Source: Hyphomonas sp. UBA5111 (GTDB taxonomy: Bacteria > Pseudomonadota > Alphaproteobacteria > Caulobacterales > Hyphomonadaceae). From it: a stretch of DNA of 19,993 bases. How positions within the stretch are numbered: position 1 is the first letter of the stretch; every line of letters starts with the position of its first letter. The stretch lies in the NCBI GenBank assembly GCA_002414505.1, contig DHZF01000114.1, positions 765-20,757 of the forward strand. Direction: 5' to 3'. The notes under the pieces are model-generated. The model did not search any database. It was not told where the DNA came from and saw only the letters and a list, made by a program, of their open reading frames with translations. Shown here in pieces: positions 15,494 through 19,993 of the stretch. The position numbers were made by a program, and so were the translations under genes.

Positions 15494-15982
15494 ATGAAAA
15501 TGCATCTGGCCCAGCTCAATGTCGGCCATCTCGTCGCGCCGACGGATGATCCGCGCGTGAAGGATTTCATGGACAATCTCGATCTCATCAACGGACTCGG
15601 CAAATCCATGCCCGGCTTTGTCTGGATGATGGAAGGATCGGGTGAGCCCGGCCAGGGCAATACGGAAGCCAAGATCGACGGAGATCCGCAATTCGTCGCC
15701 AATCTGACCGTCTGGGAAGATGTACAAAGCCTCGAACGGTTTGTCTGGGGCACAATCCACCGAAAATTTTACGAACGCCGCGCCGAATGGTTCGAGCTGA
15801 TGAGGGACATGCATTTCGTCATGTGGAAAATCCCGGAAGGCCATACGCCTACGCTCGAAGAGGCGCTCGAACGGCTCGCCCTGCGCCAACAGAAAGGCGA
15901 CACGGAAGATGCGTTCGGCTGGGAATGGCTGCGGGAAGCCGAGATGCACAAGACTCATGCCTGCGCGCCGCGCGTCGCCTAA
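15494..15982 (+). CDS. DUF3291 protein of unknown function
   Basis: This is a 162-aa soluble protein of the DUF3291 family, whose members are predicted to adopt a dimeric alpha-beta barrel like small monooxygenases (fold from family knowledge; function unknown). Recognisable stretches are [25 protein letters not shown]-type text at [27 protein letters not shown] and [12 protein letters not shown] ending in [14 protein letters not shown]. There is no signal peptide or membrane segment. The ATG at 15494 with GAGGGGAA about seven bases upstream is chosen over an in-frame GTG at 15431. It is the only rightward gene inside the leftward mur run, and its TAA stop (15980-15982) overlaps the murG TAG stop on the other strand. 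A perfect palindrome TTTCATGAAA lies at 15393-15402 upstream, of unknown meaning. Confidence 0.83.
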   Translation: MKMHLAQLNVGHLVAPTDDPRVKDFMDNLDLINGLGKSMPGFVWMMEGSGEPGQGNTEAKIDGDPQFVANLTVWEDVQSLERFVWGTIHRKFYERRAEWFELMRDMHFVMWKIPEGHTPTLEEALERLALRQQKGDTEDAFGWEWLREAEMHKTHACAPRVA

Positions 15983-17076
15983 AGCTCTGCGACCCGTTCT
16001 GCCATATCGGCGAGGTCTTTCGTGGCATTGACCTTGGCCGAAGCCTTCGCCGCCGCAGCGCGCGCGCGCAAATCATCCGTATCCTGCAGGCGGGCCGTGA
16101 TCAGCGCGCCCAGCAATTGCGGGTAGAGATTGCTTTCCAGCACCATGTCGGCAGCGCCGATTTCCGTCAGGGCTTCGGCATTTGCGGCCTGGTGGTCATC
16201 CATGGCAATCGCCAGCGGGATCAGGATGGAGGGGCGGCCAACCGCAGCGATCTCCGATACCGTGCCGGCGCCCGACCGGGCGATCACGAGATGCGCCTGC
16301 GACAGCTTTTCCGGCATGTCGGAAAAGAACGGAGCCAGTTCAGCGTCGATCTTCACGCGGCGGTACATGTTGTCGACAAAGGCGTATTGTTCTTCCCGTA
16401 CCTGCTGGATCACGCGCAGCCGCGCCTGCAGCGGCGGAGGCACGAAATCGACAATCGCCGTCGGGATGGTCTCGCCGATGATCTTTGAGCCTTGGCTACC
16501 GCCCGTAATCAGGATCGTCAGCGTATCGTCCGTAGAGGGATAGGGATCGTCCCGCCGCGCCAGGATCGCCTCGCGCACCGGATTGCCCACGGCAAGATGC
16601 GCGCTCCAGGAGGGCAGCCTGTCGAGCCGCTCGAACCCGCTGGCGACCAGCTTGGCCTGCCGGGCAAAGCGGCGGTTCACCCGCCCGAGCACGGCGTTCT
16701 GCTCATGAATGATGATCGGCACTTTCATGCGGCGCGCCGCAGCGAGCGCCGGGAACGCCGGATAGCCGCCGAAGCCCGCCATCAGGCTGGGCCGGGTTTC
16801 CCGGATCAGCGTCTTGGCGCGGGAAATGCCGGCATTGATCTTCATCGCCGCGCCTGGCAGCGTCCACGGCTTGCGGAAATTCGGAGAGGCGGCCTGAACC
16901 TGTTCCAGCCAGTCGGCCGGAAAATCCTTGGCATATTTCGCGCCGCGCTTGTCAGAGATCAGGCCAATCTTCCAGCCCCGCGCGCGCATCTCGTCGGCAA
17001 AGGCCCTGGCGGGGAACATGTGCCCCCCGGTTCCGCCTGCTGCGATGATGACGAGCTTGTCTCTGTCGTTAGCCAT
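15979..17076 (-). CDS. murG: MurG, lipid II-forming GlcNAc transferase
   Basis: This 365-aa GT-B glycosyltransferase at the inner face of the membrane transfers GlcNAc from UDP-GlcNAc to lipid I, giving lipid II. Motifs in order are [12 protein letters not shown] near the N-terminus (about 12-23), [38 protein letters not shown], and the UDP-binding [21 protein letters not shown] in the C-terminal half. The ATG at 17076 is preferred over the longer frame to 17124, because AAGGGG lies five bases upstream and the [19 protein letters not shown] start fits the family. The start overlaps the ftsW stop by eight bases (ATGGCTAA), indicating translational coupling. The end overlaps the convergent DUF3291 gene. 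Confidence 0.97.
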   Translation of the reverse strand: MANDRDKLVIIAAGGTGGHMFPARAFADEMRARGWKIGLISDKRGAKYAKDFPADWLEQVQAASPNFRKPWTLPGAAMKINAGISRAKTLIRETRPSLMAGFGGYPAFPALAAARRMKVPIIIHEQNAVLGRVNRRFARQAKLVASGFERLDRLPSWSAHLAVGNPVREAILARRDDPYPSTDDTLTILITGGSQGSKIIGETIPTAIVDFVPPPLQARLRVIQQVREEQYAFVDNMYRRVKIDAELAPFFSDMPEKLSQAHLVIARSGAGTVSEIAAVGRPSILIPLAIAMDDHQAANAEALTEIGAADMVLESNLYPQLLGALITARLQDTDDLRARAAAAKASAKVNATKDLADMAERVAEL

Positions 17077-18220
17077 AGCGGCCCCTTGTGCGCGTACCTT
17101 GTCCGCGCACAAGTGCCAGCGCAAGGCCCAGTGTCAATCCCGTCCCGATCATGGACGAGCCGCCATAGGACACAAATGGCAGTGTCATGCCCTTTGGCGG
17201 GATAAGGGCCAGATTTACGGCAATGTTTATGGCAGCCTGAAGGCCAAATAGCGTGAAGAGTCCGGCGCTTGCCGCGCGCGCATAACCATCATCCACCCGG
17301 GAACTCGCGCGGAAGCCGCGCAGGATCATGAGAACGAAGATCGCCATCAGCACCAGTGCTGCGATCAGGCCGAACTCCTCGACCATGACGGCATAGATGA
17401 AATCGGTGTGCGCGTCCGGCAGATGGATCTTCACCTGCCCCTCCCCTGGACCAACACCGAACAGGCCGCCCCGGCCAATCGCCTCGGCCGCGCGGTCGAT
17501 CTGGTAGGTATCGGCGGAATCCGGATTGATGAAGCTGTTCACGCGGTAGCGGACATGCGGCAGCAAGGCATAGAGCGAGGCCGACAGGCTGACGCCGCCA
17601 ACCGCAAAGCCCGCTGCCCATCGCCACGGCAGGCCACTGACAAAGAAGGTCACGACAAACGCCGCCGTCAGCAGGACCGACTGACCCACATCCGGCTGCA
17701 ACAGCAAGAGACCGAGCGTGACCGCATAGAACAGGAAGGCGATCACCGCCCACGGCCCAGTTGGGTAAAGCTCGCGCTGCGCCAGCAGCCAGCCGCCGAA
17801 CACGATCAGGGCAGGCTTCACCATCTCGCTTGGCTGCAATGAGAAGCCGGCGATCCGCAACCAGCGTTGCGCGCCTTTCGCTTCATGGCCCCAGATCAGG
17901 ATGAAGAACATCAGTGTGAGGCTGACAATGAAGACCAGCGTCGCGAAGCGCCGCGCCCAGGCCCGGTCCAACATGCTGACCGCCACCATGATGAGGCAGC
18001 CGAGACTTGCGAAGCCGACTTGCCGGAACACGAAGAAATACTGGTCGGCATAGCCGATGCGTGCTGCCGCCGTCGGTCCTGCCGCGAGCGACATGAGCAG
18101 GCCGATTGCAATCAGGAAGAATGCGCCACCGAGCAGGCCCCAATCGAGCGTCCGCCGCCACTCGGTCAGCCAGGACATATCCGAGCGTGCGAGCAATGGG
18201 GCAGACGATACGTAGGTCAA
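17069..18220 (-). CDS. ftsW: FtsW, SEDS-family septal peptidoglycan glycosyltransferase
   Basis: This 383-aa polytopic membrane protein of the SEDS family polymerises lipid II at the septum together with its penicillin-binding partner FtsI. About ten hydrophobic segments are visible, with the family marks [76 protein letters not shown] (central loop, interrupted here only for quoting) and [11 protein letters not shown] near the C-terminus. The start is a TTG at 18220 overlapping the murD stop as TTGA. It is favoured because AAGGAG (18226-18231) lies five bases upstream, whereas the first ATG (18178) has no ribosome site. It ends overlapping murG. Confidence 0.95.
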   Translation of the reverse strand: MTYVSSAPLLARSDMSWLTEWRRTLDWGLLGGAFFLIAIGLLMSLAAGPTAAARIGYADQYFFVFRQVGFASLGCLIMVAVSMLDRAWARRFATLVFIVSLTLMFFILIWGHEAKGAQRWLRIAGFSLQPSEMVKPALIVFGGWLLAQRELYPTGPWAVIAFLFYAVTLGLLLLQPDVGQSVLLTAAFVVTFFVSGLPWRWAAGFAVGGVSLSASLYALLPHVRYRVNSFINPDSADTYQIDRAAEAIGRGGLFGVGPGEGQVKIHLPDAHTDFIYAVMVEEFGLIAALVLMAIFVLMILRGFRASSRVDDGYARAASAGLFTLFGLQAAINIAVNLALIPPKGMTLPFVSYGGSSMIGTGLTLGLALALVRGQGTRTRGRYG

Positions 18221-19632
18221 GCCAACTCCTTCAACTCCTGCGGCATCATGGACTGGACGATGCTCCGGAACACATCTCCGCGATGTTCAAAATCGCGGAA
18301 CTGGTCGAAACTCGCACAGGCAGGTGAAAGAAGAATGACCGGATTTTCATCTCCGACGGCTTTTGCATCCCTAAATGCAGCCTGAACTGCATTTTCCAGC
18401 GTGCCGCAGGTTTGCAGGGCGACCTTGCCCTTCAGCGTGGCGGCGAAGGAGTCTTCGGCCTCGCCAATCAGGTAGGCTTTGGTGATGTTCGGGAACAAGG
18501 GCGCCAGGGGCCGGATACCTTCCGCCTTGGAGACACCGCCCGCAATCCAGTAGGCCTTCTTGTAGGCTTTGAGCGCCTGCTCGGCGGCCTCGGCATTGGT
18601 CGCCTTGGAGTCGTTGACGAATTTCACGCCGTCGATCTCGCCGACCATTTCGAGCCGATGGGCGAGGCCCGGAAATGTGCGGATGCCTTCCATGATGGTC
18701 TGCGGGTCGAGGCCCAGCGACCGGCAGGCCGCATAGGCGGCGGCGGCATTCTGATGGTTGTGACGGCCCGGCAGGGCCATGCAGTCGGACAGGCTTCCGA
18801 CAAATTGCGCCTGACCGCTGTTGCTGTCATAAAGCCGTCCGTCTACGGCGCTCACGCCACGCCCGAGCGCATAGGTCGACGAGGCCTGCACAACGCGGGC
18901 CGGACCGTTTGCGGACAGGCCGATGGCGATGGACTGGGTAATGACATCATCAAAGCCGATGACTGCGACATCCTTTTCGGTCTGGTTCTGGAAGATGCGC
19001 ATCTTCGCGGCCTGATAGCCATCCATGCCGCCATGCCGGTCCAGATGGTCCGGCGTGATGTTCATCAGGACGGCAACATCGCAATGCAGGCTCTTCACCA
19101 GGTCCAGCTGGTAGGAGGACAGCTCCAGCACGTAAATCGCATTGGCGTGCAGCGGGGCGAGGTCCAGTACGCCTGTGCCGATATTGCCGCCGATGCGCGC
19201 ATCCCGGCCTGCATGTTTCAGGATATGGCCGATCAGGGCCGTCGTTGTCGATTTGCCGTTCGTGCCGGTGATCCCGACAATCTTCGGGCGGCCACGCTCC
19301 GGCAGGGCCTGCACGGCACGCGCGAACAATTCCATATCGCCGACGACCGGAACATTGGTCATTTCCGCCATCCGCACGATGCGGTGCGGCTGCGGGAATT
19401 TATAGGGCACGCCCGGCGACAGGACGAGTGCGGCAAAGGTCTGCCAGTCGCGCTTGTTGATGTCTGACAGGGTCAGGCCGGCGGCCTCTGCCCTGGCGCG
19501 GGTCTCTTCATTGTCATCCCACGCATGAACACGCGCGCCGCCAGCCTTCAGGGCCTTGGCAGCCGAGAGGCCTGTCCGGCCAAGGCCGAACACTGCAACA
19601 TCTCTTCCCGCATATTCAGTAATCGGAATCAT
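18217..19632 (-). CDS. murD: MurD, UDP-MurNAc-L-Ala-D-glutamate ligase
   Basis: This 471-aa cytoplasmic ATP-dependent ligase adds D-Glu to UDP-MurNAc-L-Ala. The N-terminal domain has DVAVFGLGRTGLSAAKAL (about 11-28) and LVLSPGVPY. The ATP site is VGITGTNGKSTTTALI (P-loop 123-130), followed by LELSSYQLD, NITPDHLDRHGG (about 191-202) and, in the C-terminal domain, FVNDSKATNAEA and LLSPACASFDQF. All key Mur ligase residues appear intact. The ATG at 19632 lies ten bases after mraY, and the stop overlaps the ftsW start by four bases, so mraY, murD, ftsW and murG form one transcription unit. Confidence 0.97.
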   Translation of the reverse strand: MIPITEYAGRDVAVFGLGRTGLSAAKALKAGGARVHAWDDNEETRARAEAAGLTLSDINKRDWQTFAALVLSPGVPYKFPQPHRIVRMAEMTNVPVVGDMELFARAVQALPERGRPKIVGITGTNGKSTTTALIGHILKHAGRDARIGGNIGTGVLDLAPLHANAIYVLELSSYQLDLVKSLHCDVAVLMNITPDHLDRHGGMDGYQAAKMRIFQNQTEKDVAVIGFDDVITQSIAIGLSANGPARVVQASSTYALGRGVSAVDGRLYDSNSGQAQFVGSLSDCMALPGRHNHQNAAAAYAACRSLGLDPQTIMEGIRTFPGLAHRLEMVGEIDGVKFVNDSKATNAEAAEQALKAYKKAYWIAGGVSKAEGIRPLAPLFPNITKAYLIGEAEDSFAATLKGKVALQTCGTLENAVQAAFRDAKAVGDENPVILLSPACASFDQFRDFEHRGDVFRSIVQSMMPQELKELA

Positions 19633-19642
19633 AGGTCTCGGT

Positions 19643-19993
19643 TTACCTCAGCTTCAGGGTTGCGAGGCCCGCGAGGGCGAACAGGACGGACAGGATCCAG
19701 AAACGCGCGACGACACGGGTCTCAGGCCAGTTCTTCTTCTGGAAGTGGTGGTGCAGCGGCGCCATGAGGAAGATGCGCTTGCCCTCCCCCGTCAGCTTGC
19801 GGGTGATCTTGAACCAGCCCACCTGCATCATCACCGACACGGCTTCCAGCACGAACAGGCCGCCAATGATGACAAGTGCGAATTCGTGCTTGGCCGCGAC
19901 GGCCACGACGCCGAGCATACCGCCAAGGCCGAGCGAGCCGGTGTCGCCCATGAACACCGCAGCGGGCGGTGCGTTGAACCACAGAAAGGCGAG
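19643..19993 (-). CDS. mraY: MraY, phospho-MurNAc-pentapeptide translocase (3' part)
   Basis: The last 116 residues of MraY are present; the gene runs off the right edge with its frame open. MraY transfers phospho-MurNAc-pentapeptide to undecaprenyl phosphate, forming lipid I. Visible family marks are [13 protein letters not shown], which includes an active-site Asp, the membrane segment [20 protein letters not shown], and the cytoplasmic [17 protein letters not shown] with its HHH triad, then a last helix and the end [10 protein letters not shown]. The TAA stop is ten bases before murD. It is partial only because of the window edge. Confidence 0.96.
   Translation of the reverse strand, partial: LAFLWFNAPPAAVFMGDTGSLGLGGMLGVVAVAAKHEFALVIIGGLFVLEAVSVMMQVGWFKITRKLTGEGKRIFLMAPLHHHFQKKNWPETRVVARFWILSVLFALAGLATLKLR

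Noticed and set aside
18412..19467. Open frame of about 350 codons opposite murD
   Set aside because: Same reason: it mirrors an intact murD, has no ribosome site or recognisable domain, and its composition is that of a codon-reversed shadow.
1..19993. Defence island, phage, integron or CRISPR-type system
   Set aside because: No repeats with regular spacers, integrase, nuclease, helicase, toxin or other defence-like gene was found; the window is filled by pilus, transport and cell-wall genes.

Overview
The window looks like the chromosome of a high-GC alphaproteobacterium, most likely from the Hyphomonadaceae/Caulobacterales side (inference). The Tad/Flp pilus genes follow the Caulobacter order pilA-cpaA-B-C-D-E-F-tadB-tadC exactly, and a mraY-murD-ftsW-murG-murC run follows. 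I see no rRNA, tRNA, CRISPR array, transposase or phage gene. Nearly every base is explained by conserved genes, and the remaining interest lies in the intergenic spacers and in how the two clusters are broken and joined.

Region 1 (about 1-12267) is a complete Tad (tight adherence) type IVc pilus locus built around a divergent intergenic region at about 10240-10544. Leftward runs a tight unit: the pilin flp (53 aa), a hairpin terminator/attenuator, prepilin peptidase cpaA, the periplasmic and outer-membrane parts cpaB, cpaC (secretin) and cpaD (lipoprotein), then cpaE (MinD/ParA-like), cpaF/tadA (ATPase), tadB and tadC (inner-membrane platform). It ends in a rho-independent terminator at about 1129-1169. 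Rightward run a short secreted protein that copies only the N-terminal domain of the secretin, and two TadE-like pseudopilins. A TadD-like TPR lipoprotein gene lies at the far left, facing and converging on tadC.

Region 2 (12288-13790) is a UMF1-type MFS transporter, leftward, between the pilus locus and the cell-wall genes.

Region 3 (13883-19993) is part of the division and cell-wall (dcw) cluster, leftward: mraY (3' end only, cut by the window edge), murD, ftsW, murG and murC. These make and polymerise lipid II. murD-ftsW and ftsW-murG overlap and are probably translationally coupled. A DUF3291 gene on the opposite strand splits murG from murC. After murC the usual murB-ddl-ftsQ-ftsA-ftsZ genes do not follow.

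No clearly new multigene system is visible. The best leads are regulatory: paired-arm leaders that cover the ribosome-binding sites of flp and of the first TadE gene, the hairpin after flp, a 20-bp-spaced direct repeat in the divergent region, and the stand-alone secretin N-domain protein encoded opposite flp.
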